From Misgurnus anguillicaudatus (lineage: Eukaryota > Chordata > Actinopteri > Cypriniformes > Cobitidae), in the NCBI RefSeq assembly GCF_027580225.2, contig NC_073348.2, positions 27,083,501-27,147,500 on the forward strand: 64,000 bases of DNA. Reading direction: 5' to 3'. A program made the translations under genes and the position numbers. A model generated the notes under the pieces. The model saw only the letters and a program-made list of their open reading frames with translations. It made no database searches and was not told the DNA's origin. The stretch's first letter is position 1. The number at the start of each line of letters is the position of its first letter. Below are positions 46,856 to 59,400 of this stretch, in pieces.

Positions 46856-48905
46856 TCTATATGGTCCTATAAAGAACCTTAAAGATCCACAGAACCTTTT
46901 TGTTGTAACAAAAGTTCTTCGTAGTGGATAAAGGTTATTCAGACAAAAGGTAAGAAAGGTATTGAAGAGCTCAGATGCAAAACCATCTAACCCTCTTAAA
47001 AAAAACTTATTTTTTTAACAAACGTTACTTTAGTCATTTCAATAACAAATTTTACTGTCTTTCACTGCAAAACACTCTAACAGACGTGAGTTCAACGATT
47101 TGCGCGAGTAGATTACATACAAAGTCAATGCAAAGACACAATCAGATGCGTGGCGTGGAGCGATGCGAATGCGCGTCTTCGCCCAAGTTGAAAATATTGA
47201 ACTCAAGCAAAAATTAGCATGACACGAAGTTAAATCCCGCAAGTAATCTAGAGTGAGTAACCGTTTTAAGCCGCGTTTGGGGTGTCAAATGTTCAAGTTT
47301 GTCGCTTGACCTCCAGACGTGCGTCAATGCATCTTTACGTGTACTTAACATTGAAATCACTCACGCTTGACGCCTCTACCGCGGCTGGTCTGAACGCAGC
47401 ATAACGCGATGCCCTGCGTTTGGTGTACGTAGCATAAGTTTTTGCAAGCTTTTTATCTCATTTTTAATGTAAGGATGAATCTTGTAAGAATCTTTACTAA
47501 AAGAACCAAAAATGGCATCAATGCAAAAAACATTTTATAACCTCTTTTGAAGGGTAGTGTATATTATTACAATTGTAAAATATGTATGTTTGTAAAATTT
47601 AAGATTAGAGTAATTGTTTTACTGGCATTGATGTATGTTGATTTCAATTGAAAGTGTATTTGTCATTGTGCTTTAAACTATTACAGTATTGAGAATGGTA
47701 CTGGATGTTGTCATAATAATGTTACAGCGACAAATTTTCTAATGTTACGTGTAATATATCTATATTTTTGTAAGTTTACAAACATTTTGTATGTAAAAAT
47801 AAACAGATTGAAAATCGGGTTCCTTTATGCAAAATATTAATTCTTATATTTGTTTTTATTTTCTAAAATATATGTGATACACAACACAATATAAACAAAA
47901 CTGCTCTGTGTAATAACTAAAAGTTTCTAAATAAATATGCAAATATGAAGAACGATTGTTTTCCATGTAAGGCAAACACCAATCATGTTTTTTTAAGTAG
48001 ATTCAAACACATGTATAAACAAAGAGAGTAAACAATTCTAACTCACCCTTTAACACGTTCAGCTGTAAACCTGTTTGTTTCCTTCTCCTCTCTTCTCTCT
48101 TCTGTGGCCACACCTGCAACGGTCATTCGCCTTTGTGCTAATATTAGAAATTTAAATAACTGCTATTTAAATAAGAACTTCTGCAGAATCCTCCAACCCT
48201 ACAGTAAACAAATAGGGTAAATGTAAAACAGAGTCAAAGTATGAAGCTGGTATGAGTTTAGGCAAGTACTCTTACTGACCTTATATTATCATCTTGTGCA
48301 ATAAGTTTTTTTAATTTTACTTTCTGTTTGCGCTATGTCGGAATGTCCCACAATCCCAAATTTATGTTGGGATTTATGGCTGCTATATATAGGAAAAGTA
48401 CTGTGTGGAACATTTGGTAATTTGGGGAGGAATATATCATGAACTGAGACTTTTGGGATGTACTGTATAGAAGACTGTATATGTGATAATGTATTGATTG
48501 GCTTGGCTATTGTATTGATTGATTGATTTGCTAAGGACAGTTTACACCAGGGATCAGTTCCTATCTGCATATATGGACTATCATTGTAGGGTCGAAAGTC
48601 GAGCTTTGTAACGGCTGTGAGAACCTGCCCAAAGCAAGACTTTGATAAGATAACAAGTAGAAGTGAACAAGCACATACCTTTAATGCATGCCAAATAAAA
48701 CACAATATAGTTTCGACATCATATAAGAAGGCTTGAGTATTACATAACTAAATGCACACAACCATTCAAAAGTTGAAATGACTGAAATATTTACATAAAA
48801 TGTTTCATAAAAATCTGGTGGTGTATGTTTAAACTTTAAACAATTTAAATTACTTTTGTAGACATAAATATGATTGTGCCAGCTTATTTATTTATTTCAT
48901 CCACC
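46856..48905. other. non-coding with repeat fragments
   Basis: A fish repeat fragment rich in AAAGAACCTT lies at about 46862-46935, and the right half of the 37737 family at about 47265-47402. The 138-codon minus-strand frame (48289-48705) has no recognised domain. Confidence 0.45.
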
Positions 48906-48908
48906 CTT

Positions 48909-49004
48909 TGAGGTATCAATATGGACCTTTTAGGTACAAAAGTGTACTAAAAGCGAAAAGGTACCGCTCCAGTGACATCTTTTGTACCTTTTTCTGAGAG
49001 TGTA
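48909..49004. mobile_element. GGTACC-rich MITE, partial copy
   Basis: GAGGTATCAATATGGACC, GTACCGCTCCAGTGACATCT and TTTTGTACCTTTTTCTGAGA (then GTGTAC) match the right half of the copy at 49989. Confidence 0.65.
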
Positions 49005-49988
49005 CATAGTCTAGAAAAATATCTAACACACAAAAAGCCAAATTAAAACACTTAAGAATTATTGCTATTACACATTTTATGTGTTATTCTTCCAACAAGA
49101 TCAGAAATTTAAGAACAGTTGTTAGCAATTTCACTTAACCTGTGGAGCAAATATATCAAATGCAGACATACAGTAAATATGGATCACGGCACGTTCATTT
49201 AAACAGACGTTCATGTCCAGCTTAGTGTCAAAGAGAATTGAGTCATATGAGGCAAAGAGTTATACAACATGGAAGACTAAAAGCCCAGAGGTAAAGCTTG
49301 GTTGATGTATCTTCAACTCACTTCTGCCATAACCTGATAGCGAAGCAGAAAGGAAACTTTTTCAGGCAGTAAATGTGGTTGAAAGTGGACCACACAGCAA
49401 CTCTATACATCACAGGCACTGTACATGTCGAGATTCTGGTTAAATAACACGCATACCGAGGGAGCAAAGGTCTGGTCTGGGAGATTCTGCAGTTATTTGT
49501 AATTGAGCTTTTACTGACCCCTGCCTTGTAGTATGGAGAACATGTATGGCATCTGACCTCTAGCTTAGACATCTAACATTGGTTCAAAAATACCTCCAGA
49601 CTGTAAAAGATCCCGTGGGGAATAAAATAATAAAGGATGTCTTGAATGCAAGGATCCGAGGATTAGTAGCGACGGGCTTATGCAAACAAAAGCATATCCT
49701 ATTTCAGTCTGTACAAATGGACATGTAAAAAAAGCGATGACTGAGATCTAAATATAAAGCAGAAGGGTCAGTGATTCAATAAAACCATTGTAGGTTCTTT
49801 CAAGCGTAGGGAGCTCTTATGCAACAATAACAGCGAACCAAACATCCCCACCAATACGTACTTTCCACCTACAAGGATCTAAAATATCCAACTGTGTTGC
49901 TAGGGAACGACGAGTACAAGTGACCCATCAGGAAGACATAATCGATTATAAAATGATTTTGTTAAATAAAAGCCATGAAGTAACCTCG

Positions 49989-50145
49989 TACACTCTTAGA
50001 ATAAAGGTACAAAAGTTGTCACAGGGACGGTACCAGTTTACAGATACATACCTTTGAGGTACCAGTATCTCTGTCCTCTATGGTACCAATGTGTACCTTT
50101 TACCGTCCCAGTGACAACTTTTGTACCTTTTTTTCTGAGGCTGTA
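49989..50145. mobile_element. GGTACC-rich foldback MITE, intact copy
   Basis: The left TACACTCTTAGAATAAAGGT, then ACAAAAGTTGTCAC, is inverted at the right as GTGACAACTTTTGTACCTTT, then TTTTCTGAGGCTGTA. GGGACGGTACC and GGTACC blocks fill the loop. It is 157 bp and defines the family scattered through the window. Confidence 0.8.
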
Positions 50146-51402
50146 CATTCCTGTGAAGTATTTGAAGAACTAAACAATGGGTGCTATATACTTTTTGTTT
50201 TGGAGGAAATTTTACGATTCAGCCTCAAGCCAAGTCTTGGTATCAAAACAATAATTATACATGAACAATAAAAGTATTTTACAGTAACCTTCATTTATAT
50301 CTCACACAAACATACACAAAAAGTCTCAACCAAGCACACCCCACCTGAATCCCATCCAATTTCCACTGTAAACCTTTGAAGTGGATGTTAGTTTGTGTTT
50401 ATAATATTGGGTAGGGCCCGTGACTTGTGCCTTCTCGCTCCTGTGGGACGGGCAACTTCTTCATTATTCATGGCCTGCCATGCTGATGCTATTTATACCA
50501 GCATTTTGACTCATCATGCTCCAGTGACTCTGTATGCTTCTGAACATTTGTTCATCCGAGGACCAAAATTGAGCTTCCTCAAAACATTTTAAGGTCTTTT
50601 ATGCTGCTCCAACTTCAATGGGCAGAAGAAATTATTACCAAGTAATGGAGCAATTTCTGTTTTTCCTTCTCTTTGAGAAGGCGGCATGAATTGGCAGTTC
50701 AGTACAACCACTAAAATCAACACATGCATGGTGTGTGAAATGTAAAATAGGTATTGCGTGAGCGCCATAATATCAGACATTTATTATAAACATTGAAATT
50801 GACTGTAAGGCTTGTATTGAAGTGTGAAACTCATCTCTGTAGGTTTCAGTTTTTTACTCTCTGGGGATGTGAGGAATCTCGTTTCCTCTGGAGAGGAAAC
50901 TGAAAATGCCAAGTTTCTTCACATGGGAGACTGGCCCATTAAAAGAAGAAAAAAAAATGTTTTGGAGCATGTAATTTCAGCAGCCATCCGCTAGCCATCT
51001 GCAAAAGCTGGCCTGCACCGGCGGGAGCAGCTGTTTAATAGTGGTATCAGATATAGAGTCTGATGTCAAGGGCACGACCACCCACTTTAAAATCATATTC
51101 ATAGAACAAGAGTTCAATCTCAAGAACTCAGAGGGGTTACTTTTATATATTTCACGATTCGATGCGCATGACCAAATGTTTAATAAATTGTAGGGGAACT
51201 ACCTGCAAGACAGAAAAACATTTTAAATCTTTAAATGGCTTTAAAATGCTAGGGTTTCTCTACTATTAGCAATTTTGATACAAGTTTGAGAGATTAGACG
51301 TTTCTCAATTCAATTATGTAATTATAAACCTTATTATTATGATTTAAAAAATGTCAAAACAAATTTCTGAAATTACCTGAAAATTAATGAAAGCACACCT
51401 AC
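50146..51402. other. non-coding
   Basis: No exon or element is recognised. Confidence 0.4.
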
Positions 51403-52733
51403 ACTCTCATAAGAAAAGATCCAAAAGCTGTCACTGGGTTTGTACCCTTTTTAACTTAAAAAGTGTATAATAGTACCTCACAGGAACAAACTGTAAAAAA
51501 AATCCTTATTGCACTTACATTTTTAAGTTTAATCGACTTAATCATTCATTTTAACTTTCTTGACTAGAAAAGGAGGTGCTATAAATTATAAAAATTAAGT
51601 TAATTTAGCTTGGGTGGTGTGTGTAAATTTTAGCGGCATCTAGTGGTGAGATTGTGATATTGCAATCAACAGCTCACCCCTTAAAGGAAAACACCACCTT
51701 TTTTCAATATTTTACTATGTTGTTACCTCAACTTAGACAAATTAATACATACATATCTTTATTCAATGCATGCACTTAATTTTTCTACAGCGCGTCGTGA
51801 ATGTGTTAGCATTTAGCCTAGCCCCATTCATTCCTTAGGATCCAAACAGGAATGAATTTAGAAGCCACCAAACACTTCCATGTTTTCCCTATTTAAATAC
51901 TGTTACATGAGTAGTTACACGAGTAAGTATGGTGGGACAAAATAAAATGTGGCGACTTTTTAAGCGGATAAAAAATTAGAACTATTGTATGGCGGAAGAG
52001 CACTTAGTTTGCAGCACTTCGATCTCGGCGCGTAGTAACATCATCACTCCTGACTACTCCCCCTCTCGCTCAAACTTACTCGTGCAACCACTCATGAAAC
52101 AGTCCTCAAATAGGGAAAACATGGAAGCGCCTGGTGGCCTCCAATTTCATCCCTATTTGGATCCCAAGGAACCAATGGAGCTAGGCCAAATGCTAACCCA
52201 TTCACGATGAGCTGTACAAAGATTAAATGCACACATTGAACAAAGATAGGTATGTATCAATTCGTCTATGTTGGGGCAAGAACATTGTAAAATATTGAAA
52301 AAATGGTGGTGTTTTCCTTTAATTTTAAAATGCATATGATAGCTGCCACAGGACAAACATGTCGTTGTAGGAACTAAATGCGCTCTGTAGAACAGTTTGT
52401 CAGTTTAGGGCTACCGTAGAAACATAGCAGCGACTTTCACGTAATGGGACACGCAGTGTATGTAGATAAAAACGGCTCATTCTAAGGTAATAAAAACAAT
52501 ACAGTTCATTATGTAAGGTCTTGATGCACCACTGATAATATAGATATGTATATTATATTGCATTTCTATCAAGTGATCCTTCTAAAAGTTACACAATATA
52601 CCTTTTTACCTTTATAATTTATAGCACCTCCTCACTAGTCAAGAAAGATAAAATTAATTGGTACAAATTAGGACCATTTTCAAAGGATACAGTCCCAATG
52701 TCAGCTGTTGTACCTCATTTCTGATAGTGTGGG
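51403..52733. mobile_element. three-level transposon nest
   Basis: Outermost are the two halves of a GGTACC-type MITE (ACTCTCATAAGAAAAGATCC at about 51403 and GTACCTCATTTCTGATAGTG ending at about 52730). Inside is a second element whose inverted sub-ends are AACTTTCTTGACTAGAAAAG (then GAGGTGCTATAAATTATAAA) and TTTATAATTTATAGCACCTC (then CTCACTAGTCAAGAAAG). Inside that is the TTAA-flanked MITE 51685-52318. Confidence 0.75.
51685..52318. mobile_element. TTAA-flanked foldback MITE (AGGAAAACACCACC family), long copy
   Basis: TTAA lies at 51681-51684 and 52319-52322. The ends AGGAAAACACCACCTTTTTT and AAAAAATGGTGGTGTTTTCCT are inverted. At 634 bp it retains about 200 bp of centre lacking in the 6928 copy (CGACTTTTTAAGCGGATAAA, GAAGAGCACTTAGTTTGCAG), also present in the broken copy at 5104. 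It therefore represents a longer progenitor form. Confidence 0.85.
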
Positions 52734-53087
52734 TCTTTTATGCAGGCATGTGAATACTGCACCATCTAGTGGTATAACCTAAATAATGAATAATGGCCTG
52801 AACTTGTCAAACACGTTCCACTTCCCTCACAAACATTAACCATGACAAACAGCTTCCAAAAAAAATCACAGTTGCCCCAGATATGGGTCCTACTAAAACT
52901 ACACAACTTGCTGTTTAGTGATACCTAATCACATGTTAGAATAGCTTTATTGTAGTAACAGAAAATATTTTTATGGCAGAAACAATAGGAATGTATTCAT
53001 ACAAAAGCCGTTTCATTCAAGTAACAGGAACCGGTTTACAACTTTTTCACAGTCTGTAGTTCACATGATGACACAACAAACATGCAC

Positions 53088-53309
53088 ACACAACTGGTAA
53101 ACGGTCTTGTTTATTGAGTAAAGCAAATGTCAGAAATGAAAGTCACTTTACAGATGCAAACATACAGACGTGCATTACGAAAAGCACAGGTAGAGTATGG
53201 CTAAACTACTCTTTGAACAATATTTTGTAAAAATAGAAATGAATTATTTACGGACTAAGTGCTTTCAGAAGGCAATTGGTCACCAAGATTTCTAAACTGG
53301 CTTTGGGCT
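53088..53309 (-). other. sod1: sod1 3'UTR with polyadenylation signal
   Basis: Follows the sod1 stop at 53312-53310. AATAAA occurs on the minus strand at 53115-53110, about 195 bases after the stop, and transcription probably ends about 20 bases beyond. The cleavage site is inferred. Confidence 0.65.
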
Positions 53310-53417
53310 TTACTGGGTGATGCCTATAACTCCACAGGCCAGACGACCTCCAGCATTTCCAGTTTTAAGGCTTTCCTCATTGCCACCCTTCCCCAGGTCA
53401 TCTGCCTTCTCGTGGAT
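53310..53417 (-). CDS. sod1: sod1 exon 5 (residues 121-155 and stop)
   Basis: Acceptor TTCTGCTTTAG at 53418. It encodes [16 protein letters not shown] (electrostatic loop, Cu ligand His122) and the C-terminal [13 protein letters not shown], then TAA at 53312-53310. Confidence 0.96.
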   Translation of the reverse strand: MHEKADDLGKGGNEESLKTGNAGGRLACGVIGITQ

Positions 53418-56400
53418 CTAAAGCAGAACATACACAAATCAGAATGGGGTTATTATTTCAATTTTATTTCAATTTGTGCTTTTAGTTTAGATCTACTCTG
53501 TTTTAGCATTTGTAACATTTATTTCATAATATACTATATATAATGCTAAAATAAATTTGTGGTTTTGAAGTCATGGCAATTCTCTTAAGTTTAGTTTTGT
53601 TAAATAATCATTCATGATCTTTATTAAAACCACCCTGAGAAGAGACATTATGCCGCATTAAATACAGTTTTTACAGGCGCTATAGGACACATTTCTCAAT
53701 ACTTAGGTCACTTTTGCAAAACTCTTCACACAGTGAGCACAACAGAAGTCTTTGTGGGCTAAACTGAGGATCAATTATCATTGCTTTGGCACAAAATGCA
53801 TTCAATGACTACATCTCTCAAATTTCATGAATTCTTTTCTCACTCAGACACAACAACTGCCAAAACTCTTTATACAGGCCAATTTGCACATGCTTACTAC
53901 TGTTTTCAAAACTCTTAAACTTATGTTCAAAACAATAACATGATACAAATAAGACAGCAAATTGCTAATATTTTAATGAAATTTATTTTAAATCTTAAAA
54001 TTAAATGCTATAAAAACAGTTGGCCAAATGGAGAAGACAGAGTAGATGGAGATTACTATTGTATCTGTATCAGTGGATGGTGTGTATACAAATTGTTGTA
54101 TTTTGGAATGACAAAATTTTTTAAATAAACTACATAAAATATTGACGAATTCTGCGTCATGTCTGATTCATTCCAGTAAAATATATTGCAGTGAATTATA
54201 AACAGATGTGTCCTTGTTTTACACAAGAAAACATTCGATAATGCTACATGTTGTTAGTGTTTTTTAGGTCATTGTTTTGTGGGTGACAAACTGTAGCCGT
54301 TTCTCAATACCAAGTACGCCAAACTCGGACTTGTGTCCTTCGTAGTTCGAACTTGCAAGTTCGGACTCGGAAGAACGAACTGCTGACGCGAAATGCATTC
54401 TGGGAAACTTCGCTCTCATAAGTCCACACAAGTCGCCTCTGATGCATCCTCGATAAAATTTCTGGATTTTATGTGAACTTGGGCTTGATGCGAACTTTGA
54501 ATTGGAACAGTACTTGGGCCGCGACTGATGACGTTTCACAAGTCCACAAGAACGCAAGTACAGACAAGAACGCATATTGAGAAACGGCTTGTGTTTGTCG
54601 GCTGTCAACCTTTGCTAGTGTTCTGGAAGAATGAGTTGATCTGAGACCTGAATAAAGTGTTTTGGTATTTGTAGTGCATTTTGAATGTGAAATGAACTGC
54701 TTTGCCAAGCTGAAAGTTGGTTATGAGAACTGTGTGAAGAGTTTTGCAAGTGTGACCCAAGTATTGAGAAATGTGTCCTAGCGTCTGTAAAAAAGCTGTA
54801 ATAACAAGCATAACAAATATCTGTAAAAATCATTTTTCTAAGTAGAATTTGTAAATGCACATTCAAAGCATCAACAAGATTTGCATATGTATTTCTCAAC
54901 TTCTATCATTTCTTAATATCTCTTGGTAAACAGGCATTAAATGTGCCATTCATAAATTAAATATAGTGCAACTCATGAGTAATGTTGCAACAACAGTCAT
55001 TAAAGGATAATTCCGGTATTTAACACTTTGAGTCTCATTTCTGGTTTGTTTTGGATGAACTACAGTGATGGACACAGAAATGTTGACAATGGGTCGTGTC
55101 TTGAGTTTTTGACTCGTTTAGAAGCGTCTCTTGACTGCTTCAGAATGGAAGTCAATGACCATGCACAAACATGTCATTAAAACAACACTTGACGTTCATT
55201 TTCGGAGCTGTGCTGCTCACCGAGTGGTTCGTGGTGTTCGTTGATGATTAAAAACAAGTTGTGTAGCGAAATACAGTTTCTGTCGTGTTTTATTTGGCAT
55301 TTTGTAAAATTACATTGACTTCAATTGGAAGACTCATTGCTTGCTGATATATCACTCCGCCGCCGGGAAACAGAAAAGGGTCGGTTTACATGTGCTTGTA
55401 GTTTTTTCGCTTGGTTTCTCTCAGAAGAAATTTTTCCCATATTTGTAGGGCTGAACCAGAATATTTGAATATTCGTTCCGTGGGTTGACATTCGATTTTC
55501 AGTTTTGAGATTCGAATATATATATAAATATTTTTCAGCGTTAATGCAGAGCTTTTGCCAAGCAGGAAGTGCGCTTCACGCTCCCGCTCTATAGGTGGCG
55601 CAGAGAGACCAACATCCATAGCCAACAGCCACCAAACTTCACCAGTGCAAGAGATCGCCTCAAACGGAAAGCGCGCTTCCTGCGTTGTCATTCACGCTAA
55701 TAGTGTTGTAAATAACGTTCAGTTTCTTGCAAAAACTGATTGATTTGCTTCACAAGATGTCAATATGTCACACGGAGTTATGGGGGATTGCTGTTGTATT
55801 GGATATATATGCTTTAGCTCTTAAAGTGTGCGGATCTGTTGACTTGCATGACGGAGCACTGGGGTTTCTGCAAAATATCTTCTTTATTGTTATGCTGATG
55901 AAAAAACATATTGGATGGTGTAAGTGTTACAAATAAACTTGATTTTGAAAGTATGCTACCGTTTTATTACAGTTTGTTGGACTACGTTCATTCATGCTTC
56001 AGACTCAAATATAGAGCGGAAGTATATACGCGGTTGTGAGGTATCTGAAAAAATAGTTCCACTATAGCAAATAACACGGATTGAAATCATACATTGCGCC
56101 AATATATTTGTTTTTAATCATCAACGAACACCACGAACCACTCGGTGAGTAGTACAGTTTTGAAAATGAACGTTAAGTGTTGTTTTAATGACATGTTTGT
56201 GCATGGCCACTGACCTCCATTCTGAAGCAGTCAAGAGACGCCTCCAAACCAGTCGAAAAGTCAAGACACGACCCATTGTCAACACCTCTGTGTCCATCAC
56301 TGCAGTCCATCCAAAACAAACCAGAAATGAGACTCAAAGTGTTAAATACCGGAATTATCCTTTAAGTATTTGTGTGTAAACACACAAGCACACACAATAA

Positions 56401-59400
56401 ACAATTCATCGTATTATTGTCAAGTATATGCATAGTACACAGATTTATTTTTAACAGGGTTCCCACACTTTAGTCAACTTCAAATTCAAGGACCTTTCAA
56501 GGACTTTCCAAGTCCAATACTCTAAAATTCAAGGACTAAATGTGGGGACACAGTTCAAGTGAGAGCAAGGTTACATCGTGTTAACTTTTAAGATACATTG
56601 TTACAGTTCCCTTTTGAGGGAACTCACGTTGCGTCACTGCAGTGACACTTTGGGGACGCCTCCAGGGGGTAAGAGCGTATGAATGTGTATATAAAATTCA
56701 ACCAATGGTGAGGCTTAACTACAAAGGCAGGGTGACGCGGGAGCCAGGAAGTATATCGCTATCTGAAATATTGCCAAAGACGGCATTACAGGGACGCAGG
56801 AAGTATGGCAAGGTAGACGCCGCACCTCGTTCCCTTCTCAGGGAACAACAGTTACATACGTAACAAGAGACGTTTTCATGTGTCAAACACAACTATGCAA
56901 AAAAGCATTTTGGTATGAATCAACAATCGCATAGAGAAGATATAAGCATTTAAAGCGAACAGTTCAGCACGCGCTTAAAAAGTCTTGAATTTTTAAGATA
57001 ACATCCTACACTACACAGGGAATGGATTTTTTTTCCAGAAAACTTCATGCATAAAATAGATTCAAGCACTCTCAATGACCTGTATCTATGCATGTATATT
57101 TCCAAAAACTTCCCAGAGCCTTGAATCCCCCCCAGATTCACAAACTTTCAAGGATTTCTAGGACCCGTGGGAACCCTGTTATAAATATGCAGCATTAAGT
57201 TGTGAGAGTTCATGTAATTAAGTTCTTGTTTTCTTACCACCATGGTCCTCCCAATGATGGAGTATTGCCCTCTCAGTGTCAACATGTTGTCCTTAATGTT
57301 GATTTTTGCAACACCGTCAGGATCCGCTTCCACGTTACCAAGGTCGCCAACATGTCTAAAGCAGGTACATTACAGTAATGAAATCACACATCTGCTAAAA
57401 TACAATTTAGTAAACACCGAGCAGCGATCACTGCAATGCCTAGGGAGAAATTGGGGATTAGGTGCCTTGCTCAAATGCATGTCAGTCACAACCCGATGGC
57501 TGTGAGACTTGTGACCTTCGATTATATGCCCGCCTTCTAACCATTAGCCCCCCCCCCCCATGTTCATAGTACCATTTGATTGTATCTCTGTACTATTGTA
57601 CTGTGACAACTTTACACATGTCATGTGACCTCCTAAGCATTGAAAAATGCATGTTAAAGTGGATTTACTGCTCTTTAGATATGCCATAAGTACGCAAGGT
57701 ACGTTTGTGTAATTTTAAAACTAGGTGAATAGGCAGACTTTACAGAGAGCAAAAACTAAACATTAAAAAGTGAAATTTGAATATATACCCAAATAAACCG
57801 TGAATGCATAAATTATATATTTTGCAAGTTTTATTTACCATATATCCTTATACCATTACAGCTTATATTGCTTTACAGCATTTCCTATGTCAGCAACGTC
57901 ATACAAATCTCACCTGGTTGCATCTGTGGGTCCCCCGTGAGTCTTATCATGAGGATTGTAGTGTGGTCCTGCACTAACGCAGCCTGCATACAACACACAG
58001 GAAATAAAAGCTCATGTCTGGAATCAATTATAACTATAATGTAATTTTACTAGCAAAGACTTAAATGAAAATTGTAACTTTATCTAAATGGCCTAATAGG
58101 ATTAACCTATATTTCGAGGTCCATGAAAGGAGCAGTGGTGCTCTCACCATTTGTGTTGTCCCCAAAAGCATGGACGTGGAAACCATGCTCTCCAGGTGTA
58201 AGACCAGAGATTTCGCCTGAGACCGCCACTGGAGCATTGTCACCATCCTAAACACAAACAAAATACTTGTCTGTTTAGTTTAACTAAAACTTTTTTTAAT
58301 TTGTGAACAGCATATGTACTGACTTCTCAACGTGACAGGTGTGATCTAGTCTCGCGTAGCCAGACCTTCAATACTGAAGGTCTGGTGTTTTTCGCTGCTT
58401 TTTCGGGACAAAGCCCGCCCACGAGCTGTTTGACCGACATGTCAAACAACCAATCACAGTTTGTTTCATCTAGCGTCACGTTTCGGACTCCCCACAATAA
58501 AGAGCCGGCTGGCAACAAGTCAGTTAATGAAATAACCAGCCGCAACCAAATAGTATCTAAATAAACCACATTACTCACCATAGGACAACGTTGTGCACTT
58601 CATCAACAGCCACACCAATGAGACGCTCCCGTTAAACGTCTGTTTGAAGCATATCTCTCCACTTTTAAACACATACAAGCAATTCAGGAGAACCAAACTT
58701 TTTGACTCCACTAACTGCCTTAAAGAACACTCTTGGACGTCTTTTAGAGAGTCGATGCCGCGAACTTTGCATATTTTTGAGAATCCAATGTTTAGCTGAT
58801 CATGATACCTGCTCATTATTATCCACGTGAACACGACTGATTCTCTTCCTCAATGGAACGTCATAGCTTTGTTTTCCAGGGACTGAAACTAATCGCGACA
58901 CTCGCGTCTCCTGAAAATCAGTTTTTTTCCAACCAATCAAAGACGACTTTAACATTCTCACAGGGTTTCCAGAAAAGTGTACGAAAAACATCAGACGTTC
59001 AGCCAACAGTTTGTGGGCGTGACGTCTGAGGCTGAGACTAGGTGTGATCTACCTCAAAATAAGGGTGTAATAATGAAGTACCATTCATGAGCCCCCTTTA
59101 CTTTTATAGTATTCCTTTTCCTACTATAGAAATGAATTGGGGGAATGATCGGTTTGGTTACAACCATTGCTCAAAATATTTTCCTTCGTGTTAATTAGAA
59201 AAAAATACATTTATACAGATTTGTAACAACATGACAGTGAGAAAATGAAGACAGAATTTTCATTTTTGGGTGAACTATCCCTTTAACACTGAACCTGCAA
59301 CAACATCACTTCAGTCTTGCTAACTAGTTCAGCGTTTCCCAAACTGGGGGGAACTGCAGGGGGTTTGTGAGTTGATGAAAAAATGCCCAATTAAAATTAA

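Noticed and set aside
48289..48705. 138-codon minus-strand frame with a hydrophobic start
   Set aside because: The leader resembles a signal peptide, but the rest has no family similarity I can see and no supporting gene structure.
54264..54608. 114-codon minus-strand frame
   Set aside because: Spans a nested MITE in sod1 intron 4; it reads through the element ends.
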